A DNA stretch of 25,197 nt from Phoronis australis (taxonomy: Eukaryota > Phoronida > Phoronidae). Positions within the stretch are counted from its first letter, which is position 1, and the number at the start of each line of letters is the position of its first letter. The stretch spans positions 579,333 to 604,529 of the forward strand of contig NMRA01000248.1 of assembly GCA_002633005.1 (NCBI GenBank), given 5' to 3'. Of this stretch, positions 1 through 9,855 are shown in pieces. The position numbers and the translations under genes are program-made. The notes below the pieces were generated by a model, which made no database searches, had not been told where the DNA came from, and saw nothing but the letters and a program-made list of their open reading frames with translations.

Positions 1-25
1 GGCTCCCCTCTAAATCCGCCACTGT
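1..25 (-). repeat. Dispersed repeat fragment, cut by the window edge
   Basis: Read on the minus strand this is GTGGCGGATTTAGAGGGG followed by AGCC. It shares the GTGGCGGA...AGAGGGGGA core with the fragment at 8229-8275 on the plus strand. The two look like ends of one GC-rich dispersed element lying in opposite orientations. Only the outer end is inside the window. Confidence 0.4.
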
Positions 26-1780
26 GTTCTGTCCAGTTAACTGAAATTGAGCTCTTAAACGATGTTATGCTTTAGACGAAAGAATTTAGTGTTTTAATTT
101 CAAAAATTCAACTTGGTCGGCCGAGATTGATATTTGAAAAATATAACACATGAAATAGACGTAATTATTAAAACCAAGAAAGTAGAATTGATGGTCATAT
201 AATTTTTATTTTCAATTGCGAGCCTAGTTTTTTATCGTAATCAAAATATATATTTAATGACATCAAGTATTATTTCAGATCAATGACAAATCAACTGTTA
301 GTCCCGGTAGTGCTTACCTCACCAGGACCTAGGCTATGCTTGAAGCTAACAGGCCTACTCTTGATCAACAAATTAAACCAGATGAGACTAATTGCACATG
401 ACAGCAAAATGCTATGAGCCACCACTGTCGAACATATCTTCAACTCGTCAACAATACGACCAGATGACCTGGTTCGTGTAGAAAGCATTTTTATTAAGAA
501 TTTATTAGAAGAAACGTAACCCTGCATTCAACAGTAACACTACGATCGCCGCAATTTGGTCATGTTTACTTTTCATGTTTCGAACCTAGTTTTCCCGAAA
601 AAAACCTATATCTTTTCGTCAGACAACTCTTTGGTGCATTGACGTGTTCTTTAACTGTATTTTTCTACGTATCTGTGGTTAAATATTGACACATTTTTTA
701 AGATTTAATATTCAGGTTGGACTCCAAAGACCGGCCATTTAATCACGCAATGTAAATTTCCGCTTTGTTTATAGCAGTGAGCCTCGCTTTGGATTTTTAA
801 TGTCCGCCTCGTGAATAGAGTCTATAGGTGGCTACGGGTATAGAATGTATGGTGGGGTTTAGGGAACATCAACCTCGGGAAACATCGGAACAGGAAAAAT
901 ATCACTTCTGGTTTATATCCGTCGTGGGAATATCGTAAAGCATCGGGACTTTTGTAACTGCCGGGAACCTATGAGTTCATTTTCAAATAAGGCACTGGCA
1001 CCCAGGTGCTTAACACAGCCAAGCCGGTACACTCTTTCATTGACTGTCGCTGTTCTGTTTTGATGTGCAGCTTTGAAGTCTTGCGCACGCGTGAGTTCAC
1101 GCACATGAATCGCTGGAGTAGGCCTACACTTTACGTTGGCAAAAACGTGTGAAAGCAAATCATATTTCGCGCACATAGCCCCAGAAACAAGTAAAGGGGT
1201 TTGAGATTTTTTTGGCAACTGAAAGTAAAGATATGGCCGTCGTTTGGCGATTAATAGAGCTGCTATTTTCACTTTGGCTGTCTTATGCTATAAAAACGAG
1301 AGGCACATCTCTGAGTCCCGATTGTCTGCCGGGACCACTTGCGCGCTAACAAAGAGACCGACCAGTGCCGCAGTGCGATATCAGGGACATTGTCGTGGGT
1401 ATTTGGTACATCAGTGTAATAAGGACAACTTAAGCGAAAAATAAACATATTTGTCCACCGCAAAGTTTGGTAAGTTGATCGCTTAAGAATTAGTAGAAAC
1501 ACCGCTTTTTGTGACGTTTTACCACGTGTTATGCAGTGGCCCGAAACTTTCTTCGCCAAATCCGAAAATTTGCAAAAGTGTTCGAAAATGTTAGCCAATG
1601 AAACGCGTCAAAGATCGATTATGCATATCCCATGATCGCGCGACTTGGTTACAAGTCATCGGGGAGGGTTGTTCTCGGTTAATGTTCTTTTGAACTTGGA
1701 TTTGGCAACAACCAAACAACGGTCGGATTAATAAGAGTTGCTTTATATTTGCAAGGTGCAGTATGTGCCGAGAAGTGTAA
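1..1780. other. Non-coding AT-rich stretch downstream of the RTK gene
   Basis: Apart from the repeat fragment at the edge, no coding feature can be supported. ORFs up to about 119 codons occur on both strands, but they have no recognisable motif and no convincing splice borders, and they overlap each other at random. Confidence 0.5.
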
Positions 1781-1783
1781 AAG

Positions 1784-1907
1784 CTCAGCTCGCAATTGTT
1801 GGAAATTCCAGGTCGCATTTTGCGACATGATATGAGCTGACAAAAATCTCAGCTCGCATTACCGAATTTCAGGTCGCAAATGCGACCTGCCGCTCGTTAT
1901 ATCGAGC
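1784..1907. repeat. Imperfect tandem duplication with internal palindromes
   Basis: CTCAGCTCGCA occurs at 1784-1794 and again at 1848-1858. Each copy is followed about 20 bases later by CAGGTCGCA and a TGCGAC (near 1809-1826 and at 1870-1889), so a unit of about 64 bp is duplicated. In the second copy CAGGTCGCAAATGCGACCTG is a perfect palindrome with 9-bp arms. A further inverted pair GCTCG/CGAGC follows at 1892-1907. This resembles the end of a dispersed repeat, but no family is identified. Confidence 0.7.
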
Positions 1908-2181
1908 CCTGGTATACATGAATCTAAAGCTAATGTACCTGTAAAAGTGTTCTCATGGAGTGTAGGCTGGAGGCTGCTGGAAAAGCCAGCGCCACCTATA
2001 GGGGTACATAGTGAGCCCTCTAGTGGCAGTACCAATATTGTCTAGTTGTCAGTTGTGTACAGATCTAGTTTTACTTTTTTAAGTCCAGTACAAAACATGA
2101 ACGTTGATAACACTTTTTAAATGGACTGCTTGATATGGGTATCACCAGGACAGTAATGTGGTGCAACTGAACTAAGAGATC

Positions 2182-2226
2182 TCACGAAAACAATCTTAAG
2201 AACAATTCTTAAGATTGTTTTCGTGA
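2182..2226. repeat. Perfect inverted repeat, 21-bp arms and 3-base loop
   Basis: The left arm (2182-2202) begins TCACGAAAACAATCTTAAG. The right arm (2206-2226) is its exact reverse complement, ending TTTTCGTGA. The loop is CAA. An exact stem of this length is not expected by chance in unique sequence. It could be the relic of a palindromic transposon end or a recent snap-back duplication. A small-RNA precursor is possible, but a perfect stem with a 3-base loop is not typical of animal microRNA. Confidence 0.92.
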
Positions 2227-2650
2227 TTCACTAGGTTCAACTAATGGAAATCATAAGAAATTCACCACAATGTTGCAATATTAGGAAATGGTTATTTCGC
2301 TCTGGAATGTTTCTGTGAACACTGTGTCATCCTGTTAAGAGCATGTGTGAATATATTCCAGGGGACAGTTCAGCCTCACCTCAAGAAAGTAAACAAATCA
2401 CTAAGAGTACATGACCAACGCTGGAGCAGATCCATTTGAAATAATTAAAACTCAAGTTAGAATAATAAACACACAACAATTTCATGTCACATCACATATT
2501 TAATACAACACAGGAATGCGACTTTGAATAGCTCAATACCATGCTGAAATGCTGTGTTGTTTGTTTTTAATATTCCTGTAATGGCTGACTTCTTTATGCG
2601 AAGCCTGTGGCTGTTTTGTAAACTATAGTTCGAAGTTACACGAACTCTGT

Positions 2651-2745
2651 CTATTCGTTGTAGTGTGGTCTGATCTATTCGTTGTGGTCTGATCTTTGAC
2701 ATATTCGTTGCTGTCTGGTCTCATGTATTCGTTGTGGTCTGGTCC
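2651..2745. repeat. Degenerate minisatellite, four units
   Basis: TATTCGTTG followed by TGGTCTGATC-like sequence occurs four times, starting near 2652, 2676, 2702 and 2726. The spacing is irregular, 24 to 26 bases. On the minus strand a short ORF runs through part of it and reads repeated Arg-Ile-Asp-Gln; this is a by-product of the repeat. Confidence 0.7.
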
Positions 2746-2862
2746 ATTTCTCTCATAGAGTTTGGCCATTTAAAAAATGTTTGTTATCACGTCTCGTTAT
2801 GAAACTTGTAGCGACGAGCCAAAATTGCACTGATTGTTAAGCTGCCGGTTGCTAATTCTTGA

Positions 2863-2945
2863 GTAACTACTATTGTGATAGATCGTAATATGAGGATATG
2901 CACTTACGCTACTGATAATTGCGTAACATTACTATTGTGACAGAT
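2863..2945. repeat. Short direct repeat, two copies
   Basis: TAACTACTATTGTGATAGAT (2863-2882) and TAACATTACTATTGTGACAGAT (from about 2924) are diverged copies about 60 bases apart. Nothing else is recognised nearby. Confidence 0.5.
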
Positions 2946-5760
2946 TCTAAACGGAGTGTACATGTATGTGCTGAAACCACTTTCCAGTTAAATAATCATC
3001 AGGTCTTTGGATGGATTGGAATTAAGTGCTATCATTAATGCAATGGCACTCAACCGACTCTGTTACAATACTTCTTGTAAGATGTATAACGAGTAATATT
3101 AAAAAATGGCGTGAATTTGCATGGTCTCATTGTGTTAAAAGACGACCAGATTTCCGACCCAACTGCTAACGGCATTGGCCTCCGAGGTAACGACTCCTAA
3201 CAAACCGTTTTATTTTTGGTCGGAGTCAGCTAGATGGCAGGTCGCTGAATCCTTGACGACCACGAAAAAGGTTTGTATTGCACGTGAAAAAAGCAGCAAA
3301 ACGCCAATGGTGAATCAAACATGTATCACACATAAAAAACTAGAAAGCAATAGCTGACATATGATCGACTTCTAATCAGCAATAACTTGGAAAATTTGGC
3401 CTAAGTGTCAAACGACTGAATGAACTGGCGAGTCATAGTGTGTTGTGCTGTGCCTGAAAAGACAAAATACGTAGCATGAAAACCTAGCGTATACGTAGTC
3501 TAGGAACTTTTCGCTCGCAAGGTGGCACTCTGGCTCACGTTTCAATCAAAATACGATATCCTGATTCCAAAAGTAACCAAACTAGCTAGAGCTTGAAAAT
3601 TTAGGCTCCTCCAATTGTTTCAAGCGAGGAAAAATGAATATAACATCCCCGAAATCTCTCTAAGGTGACACACCAAATACGAGCTAAGCACCTCTGAGGC
3701 CACTCGGGTAGAAAGCCAATTATACATGTTGTCATAAAAGAAAATTACGGATAAAGGAGCCGAAAACAAGCACACATCAATTAAATTTTGCGGTAGTCGT
3801 TGAGCAACGAGCAATTACCACAATCACTTCTCGAAGAAACTTACGAAGTTGGTAATAAGTTATTATCTGGTGGATCTTATGTTTTTCGCGGTCCGGAATA
3901 CGCCCTGTTCAGCTATGATCTCAAACATATTGGCTTGGCTAAAGTACAGACGTATCCACTACGAGTACAACAGGTTCTGAAATGGATCATTTAGTGTAGA
4001 ATTGACAGGAACAATAAATTAAAGTGCGAAGTTGCGCAAATCCCATTGCAGTGGAAAAAGTGAATTCCATTCCGATGGGAAAAATCGCCACAAATCGCGA
4101 CATGCAACACAGGGATTCAGCAGAGGGTGAAACAACTACGCCACCTGCTGTTTAATCCGTGGTAATGGCAGAAACTCCGAGGCGCTGTCGATAAACATTA
4201 GTGTAGAGTTAAACCGAGTCGCGATGGATCTGTGATAGTTTCGCAAACGGTAAAGTGACAAAAGAGATATTAGCACAATAGCGGTACTTAATTTGTCTTC
4301 CCCCAGTCAAACACCTGATGGGTTTAAAGCACGTACTAATCATACTACTTAACCAGTTGGCCAGGCTGAAGGGTAAAGTCAATCAAGTGCTGCCATTTCT
4401 ACATTCAACACGAGTTGTTTGTGAACATAAAACTTGCTATATTTACTTACAAACGTTGCATTACAGCTGCGTTCTTCCCAGTTGGTTACTGCGCCAGTTC
4501 CACAATTCGATAAGGGCACTTTGTAACTTCGATTGTGGCATATCAAGTTTGTTTGACCAGTTCCTGACTTGGAAGTGTTCGATTTCCCGACACTTGCTGT
4601 TCGGTTGGAAAAACAACTCAAAATGTGACTCCCGTTTTACTGTTCAGTAAGAAAGCCTATGCATACTGAATCACCACAAACACGAGATCTGGTGTCTATG
4701 GTGATCTAGTGGTCAAAGTACATCAACAGTGCGTAATGTTTATGAACAGTGTCGTTGACACAAAAAAGCAGAAATGCTGAACCATACGACAAACGTCTTA
4801 AATCTACTGAGCTGCAGATTGATCACGAAGAAACAATGTAACAAAACTAATACACTTACCCTCATCGTGTCAGTCAAAAGATCTCGCTGCTTGATAACGT
4901 CGCCATGGTGATACCTTGACCCAACACATTGCACTTCATAGCGTACACAGTGCACAGGTCCTTCATCAGGCCGATATTGAGAGCAATAAAACTGTGAGTT
5001 ACCAGTAATAATATATCATACTGTCCAGAGGCTCGGAGTTTATTAAGAGTGAGATGACGTATATAGTAAGTAAGGCTATGGAGAACTAAACTATGGAAAT
5101 TGACTTTGTGAAAGCAAATATTTTCTGACAGTGGAAAGCATGTAATCTGCCGATAGGAGTAGGCGTTTGTACGCTATTCTTCGCCCATGTGCTTTATATT
5201 GTTTTGATTTATCTGACGTTAAAAAGTCATGGGACGCGAAAGCTCGTCAAGATTATCTTTTAAACAGTTCCTGACGAAAGTATCATCTCGCAACGTCTAT
5301 TAGAGAGTAATTCGAATTGCCCTGTGAGGAACTTTTCAGAGAAAACCCACAAAATTCCCATTTTTAGAAATACCCATGGAAGAAAAGGTCCCACTTAAAA
5401 TAAAGGCGCACATGCGTTCACTTTCATTTGCATGAAATCGCTGTAGGTCCAAGGTCACATTTTCCACAATAAGGAGAGGTACTTTACCTTGTGGGAGATA
5501 AATTGATGAAGTGGCGAGTAGTTGACAGATCGTTTGTTTTCAAACTTAAAACTAAGAGAAAATGCTTTGATGTCAACAAAAATTACAGCTCTTTACGAAC
5601 AAACCCCCAAAATACCCGGTGAGGAGGTTGATTTCTGTTTCAGTGACAGAGAACAACATTCAATATTGCAATTTCGTCTGTTTATCGTGTTCCAGGCCTC
5701 TTTGAAGTTTGTGCTCTCGATTCTCTGCAAAATACGCCGTAAGCAGATTTTGTTATTACT
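2946..5760. other. Stretch without a supported gene
   Basis: ORFs of 60 to 110 codons occur on both strands, for example 3800-3994 and 4318-4650 on the plus strand. None shows a known domain, a convincing ATG context or paired splice sites. I see no repeats of note here. Confidence 0.45.
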
Positions 5761-5767
5761 AACACGT

Positions 5768-5862
5768 GTCTAGTATATCGAAATATTGTCCACTAGATTA
5801 GGGTGTCGGTTATTTAATTTGTCTAGTATGTCGTAACATGGTTCCCTAGATTAGATTGTAGG
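5768..5862. repeat. Tandem duplication of about 52 bp
   Basis: GTCTAGTAT...TAGATTAG followed by TGTCGGT or TGTAGGT occurs twice in a row, starting at 5768 and at 5820. The two copies agree at both ends and differ in the middle, consistent with an old local duplication. Confidence 0.65.
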
Positions 5863-6845
5863 TCGTTGCCCTACTTTCTGAAAAGTTGTTTAAAATCCCC
5901 TCTATTGTTTTGGGATCGTCCTCGTCGGTTTTCGTCTGTTTTGTTGCTCTCGTACTGCCTTGAGGTGTAGTTGTATCACGTCAAAGAACCGAAGTTTTTT
6001 GAATGTCGCGCGGTCGTGAATTTTCCGATACTTACTTGTAGATTTCAGGTCAGTTGTGCATGTAGTAGGCTTTTCCGCTTTTGTAGCTTTTACTATGCAA
6101 AATTCACTTTAGTAGGCACATTTGGTGTTGTAACTTTATTTCCTGGCAAATCTTGCAGAATTTTATTTTTCATTGAGTAAATATGTCATGAATAGGAACA
6201 CGTGACCATGAGTTGTTATGAAAATTTAGTATAAAAGAAATATTCGATCAAAACTCAATTGATATAAATGATCAAATTAAAACCTCACAAACGTTTTGTG
6301 ACAGATTTTCAAAATATCAGCTCTTTTCATTGATGCAACTTTAAGATTTCTTCATAAAACCACTAAAAAGTACTGTTTTTATGGCACCTCGTGCAAATGT
6401 GAATCGTTTTAAAAGGAATTTCTAGAATGGTGTTAGTGCATCAAACAAAGTACGTGGACATTTCATATGTTTCCGATCAGCCATGTCCGAGACTTCTTTT
6501 TTGAACGAAGACAAATTTGAACATTTTTCTTGTTTCCTGCATGTACATAATCTAATACTTGAATTCACACGAGGGGCGCTGTACTGAGGAGTGGCCAAAA
6601 AGTGTGTTATCAGTAGCAGACTACACAGATTAAGTAATTAGTTTCTGTTTTTCCAAGAAGATGCATTTGCAATTTTTGAACTTGCAGGAGAACTACTCGA
6701 AAACGGAATCAAAAAACGAATCTGTACAGATAACCAGACAGCAATTAAAGCTTTAAAAACAATCTTGTGAAATAACGTATTGTTGAACAATGTATTACCA
6801 ACCAAAATACATTAAGTGAATATAACGATATCGCTATTGCCTTGA

Positions 6846-7338
6846 CATGCCACCTGTCGGTTTTGCCTTTTGTTTCTCAGGAATAAGGGTTGGTCATTAA
6901 AAACGATCCCAATCAGAGACAACAATAAAAGTTACGGATATCCGTTTGTTACGTCATTGGACAACACTAAAGTGACAATAGCGAGCGGTAAGTGCCGTGC
7001 GCTAGAAACGCCAAAAATTGAAAAATTCACAGTTGATATCCCGCTGACTGCAAAAAAACTACGGCTGATACTCCAAAATTTTCAGGTTCTGCATGCTTCC
7101 AACGGAAAATTAGAAAATTTCGGAGTCTCAATTGTCAGTTTTTAGTAATCGACGGGCAGTTAACGATGAAATTTCAGTTGGGCTCCACGAGTCTCACAGA
7201 ATAGCCGTGGATTCAATTTTAAGAGATAGAGTGACATCTACGGCAATAACGGAACGTAACAGAGGCGTATATAAAGATCCAGAATTAATACATTTAGTTG
7301 TATTTCAGAGAATTAAAAACCAACAGCAAGCTTAACCA
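6846..7338 (+). pseudogene. Possible broken ORF, unrecognised
   Basis: A plus-strand frame is open from 6846 to the TAG at 7143-7145. A second frame, shifted by one base, is open from 7114 to the TAA at 7336-7338. Together they would span about 160 codons with a single frameshift in the overlap 7114-7142. The residue mix looks protein-like (KIEKFTVDIPLTAKKLRLIL; ERNRGVYKDPELIHLVVFQR), but no family is recognised. A strong acceptor-like CCTTTTGTTTCTCAG lies at 6866-6880 and a donor-like GCG|GTAAGT at about 6988, so a short real exon is an alternative. It could also be chance. Confidence 0.22.
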
Positions 7339-7555
7339 TGAACGTAATCAACTCAAGATTGCACAGAATAAATACAATCTGTACCATGTCAGATTTCAAC
7401 TCTACATACTTGCATGAAGGACAAAGTAAATAATAAAAATAAAGATATATAGCCAAATTAACATCAAAAATGCAATAAATCTTGCTGTATCAAATTGAAG
7501 AAATTAAACGTTACACATTTGTTCGGCTCACCAAACGATTCTCTATGGGAAGTTA

Positions 7556-7579
7556 TGCTGTAGAAACAGTTCTACAGCA
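7556..7579. repeat. Small inverted repeat, 10-bp arms
   Basis: TGCTGTAGAA and TTCTACAGCA flank the loop ACAG exactly. No poly-T tract or coding region is nearby to give it a role. Confidence 0.6.
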
Positions 7580-8228
7580 ATAACAATTGAAACTGCTCGG
7601 TCCTATTTTGGCCCTGACCTTTTTGACGCGAGAATGGCTTAGCAGGTTTAAGGTTTAGCTTCACTCACGTTCACGAAGACTGCATTGATATAGCCACCTC
7701 TTCCTTAAACGATGGTGGTCTAAAGAATATCATTGAGTGTTTGTAGAATCCCCGATCACGCCGTTTGTTGATGAGGAGACCCTTGTCAATATCAGAACAT
7801 TCAGATGTATCCAAATCAAGGTGTAAATGTACAGTTTACAAACGCTATCACGTTTCGTTACCAAGGAACCATTTCAAGTTGGTGATGCCCTAGAATGTCC
7901 TCTTGACTTTCCGTAATTTGGCACATTTCGAGAACAAGGAAAGTGGCTGTTGAATTACATTGTAGCACAAGCGAAATACAAATCATCATGTACATTGTGC
8001 TCAGCTCTCTGGTGATGTCTCTACTACTAAAAGATCTGCGTCACATTGGGTGTAAAATTGCGCACAAAAGAAAGGTTTTCTTTTTTGGCCAAAATGTCGC
8101 CGCTAAAGATGATATCAGTACCAACAACTTAATCCAAAGTTCGAAAATTGGAGTTGATGATTTACCTCCACAACACTCAGAACCAGCAGTAATGTGAATT
8201 TAGTCGACCCGTGATTGTAATCTTCTAT

Positions 8229-8290
8229 ACCGTGGCGGAATAAGAGGGGGACAAGGGGGCCATGCCCCCCTAAAATTCTCCTAAATTACA
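8229..8290 (+). repeat. GC-rich dispersed repeat fragment with C/G palindrome
   Basis: It begins with GTGGCGGAATAAGAGGGGGA, like the minus-strand start of the window, and continues to GGGGGCCATGCCCCCC, an inverted G/C block in otherwise AT-rich DNA. The base composition contrasts sharply with the flanks. It is probably a remnant of a mobile element; the family is not identified. Confidence 0.5.
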
Positions 8291-9683
8291 TTTTGCTGTT
8301 CGGGGGTGCGAACGTCTGACAGGAAAAGTCCTGGCTGATGCTCTGCCCTGGCTACCCTAACTCACAATCCTGAATCCACCCCTTCTACATTCTGTCAACT
8401 GATTGAGACGCCTTAGTTTTTGGTCACGGAATGAGAAGGAGAGAAAAGTCATCAAAAACAATGTATGGAACTTTTGATATACTGGCAACTCTGAGACGAC
8501 CAGGTGTGTAAACAGGTGGGTACTCAAGACACGGCTCAAGTTTTAAGATGTGGTGAAGTAAACATAACTGTACACTGTCAGTTTTCAGGTACTTAGGAGC
8601 AACCATTGATTTTCCCTCTCACTAAAATATCAAATCCGTTTCACGCGTGACGCAACGCATTGCAACTTGTCATATACAAGCCAAATGAAATTTCGTGGTA
8701 TTCACCATGTTCTTAGTGGTGAGTAAAAGAACATTTTATCAAAACCATAAAAGCCTGTGTTTTCCATACTAAATAGAAACAAATTATCTATAATGAGGCA
8801 TATGATAAAAAAGAAACAAATGAAACGGTTGCATCTAAAACGTGTTTTTCACACTTAGTCACCGTTTGCCAGTGATACAGCACACACGATGCAAGTTAAG
8901 AAAACATTAACACTGATTACCAATGACATCAGAGAGTGGCGCATCTGAACGGAGAGTATGACTAAGGCTCTTTGTGAATTGCCAGGGCAGCTGAATTCAA
9001 TAGTTGTCTCACCGCGGGGAAAATCTCACCAAAACCGTATGCTTTCAATAAAATATCCTGCTTTACGTCGCACAATTTCGAGAGAGCACTCGTGTTATTG
9101 AACTCGACCCTGGTGTTGGTACATTGTATACTGTCTACTATCGAACAAAATAATAGGCAAAGTGACACTGTAAGGTGATAAAACAACGGTGGATTTAAAA
9201 CGGGTTGACATGTTTCTGTGTTTATCAAAACACCATCACCATAAGCAAAAACAGTGGCCACCTATGTACCATTTCTTGTTGTTGGGCATAGCACTTGGTC
9301 ACTGTTTTCACTTCTGAAGATGATGTTTTAACAAACGCCAAATCATGCCAGGGCTTTTTGAATCCATCGTTGTTTTACTCAATATATACTGCTACTTGCT
9401 ATTATGGAGATAAACTGTACATGTAAGTGATTTCAATTACAGGTGACGGAATTCGTATAGGCTTAAATTGCCCTACGTGGTTAAGTCTCATTTTATGAAA
9501 AGAACTTAGAATGCATAAAAAATACTTAAGAAAAAAACAAACAATTATAAAGCATTTATAATTCACCAAAACACATGTAAATTGTCTAATTTCTCAACAT
9601 TAGCTGCGAGTACCCAATAAATAGATGTTCCGAGTTCAAGGCTCTGACGAGGCAATAAGCAATATTACATTGTGTTATCAAGT
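8291..9683. other. Downstream region containing the RTK 3' UTR
   Basis: The 3' UTR of the kinase gene must begin at 9683 and run leftwards; its end cannot be fixed because no canonical polyadenylation signal is visible. A minus-strand ORF of 99 codons at 8962-9261 begins with GTG and has no recognised domain, so it is not called as a gene. Confidence 0.45.
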
Positions 9684-9855
9684 TCAGCAGTCGTCTTTCC
9701 CTGTATCGATGTTTTCGTACATGAAATCGTCACCACCCTTCACAGAGATAAACGTCTTCCTCAGAGTCAACATATCTTCCAACATGGGCACGAGGACATT
9801 AAATGATGGTCGTTTGTGAGGCTCCTCTCTCCAGCACATTGTCATCAACTCGTAT
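9684..9855 (-). CDS. RTK exon 16: end of kinase domain, C-terminal tail and stop
   Basis: One base, 56 codons (residues 629-684) and a TGA stop. [18 protein letters not shown] contains the invariant subdomain XI arginine (R643), and the kinase fold ends near VPMLEDML. The tail has only about 27 residues and includes FMYENID, with Tyr674 in a Y-x-N setting. The last residue is Cys684. The acceptor is CCTTTCTTCAG. No AATAAA was found on the coding strand between the stop and about position 8960; a TATAAA occurs at 9555-9560. Confidence 0.95.

Noticed and set aside
2651-2745. CRISPR-like array
   Set aside because: Units are degenerate, spacers are lacking, and the genome is clearly animal; it is a minisatellite.
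7943-8197. Plus-strand ORF with a hydrophobic segment, possible membrane-protein last exon
   Set aside because: The start is GTG, there is no convincing acceptor or partner exon, and no motif was recognised; a hydrophobic run alone is weak evidence in AT-rich DNA.
8962-9261. Minus-strand ORF of 99 codons downstream of the kinase stop
   Set aside because: Residue mix is plausible, but there is no ATG at its start, no domain and no splice border; it may be part of the 3' UTR.
9555-9560. Polyadenylation signal TATAAA for the kinase gene
   Set aside because: It is a weak variant in AT-rich sequence with no supporting downstream GT-rich element identified; not called as a feature.
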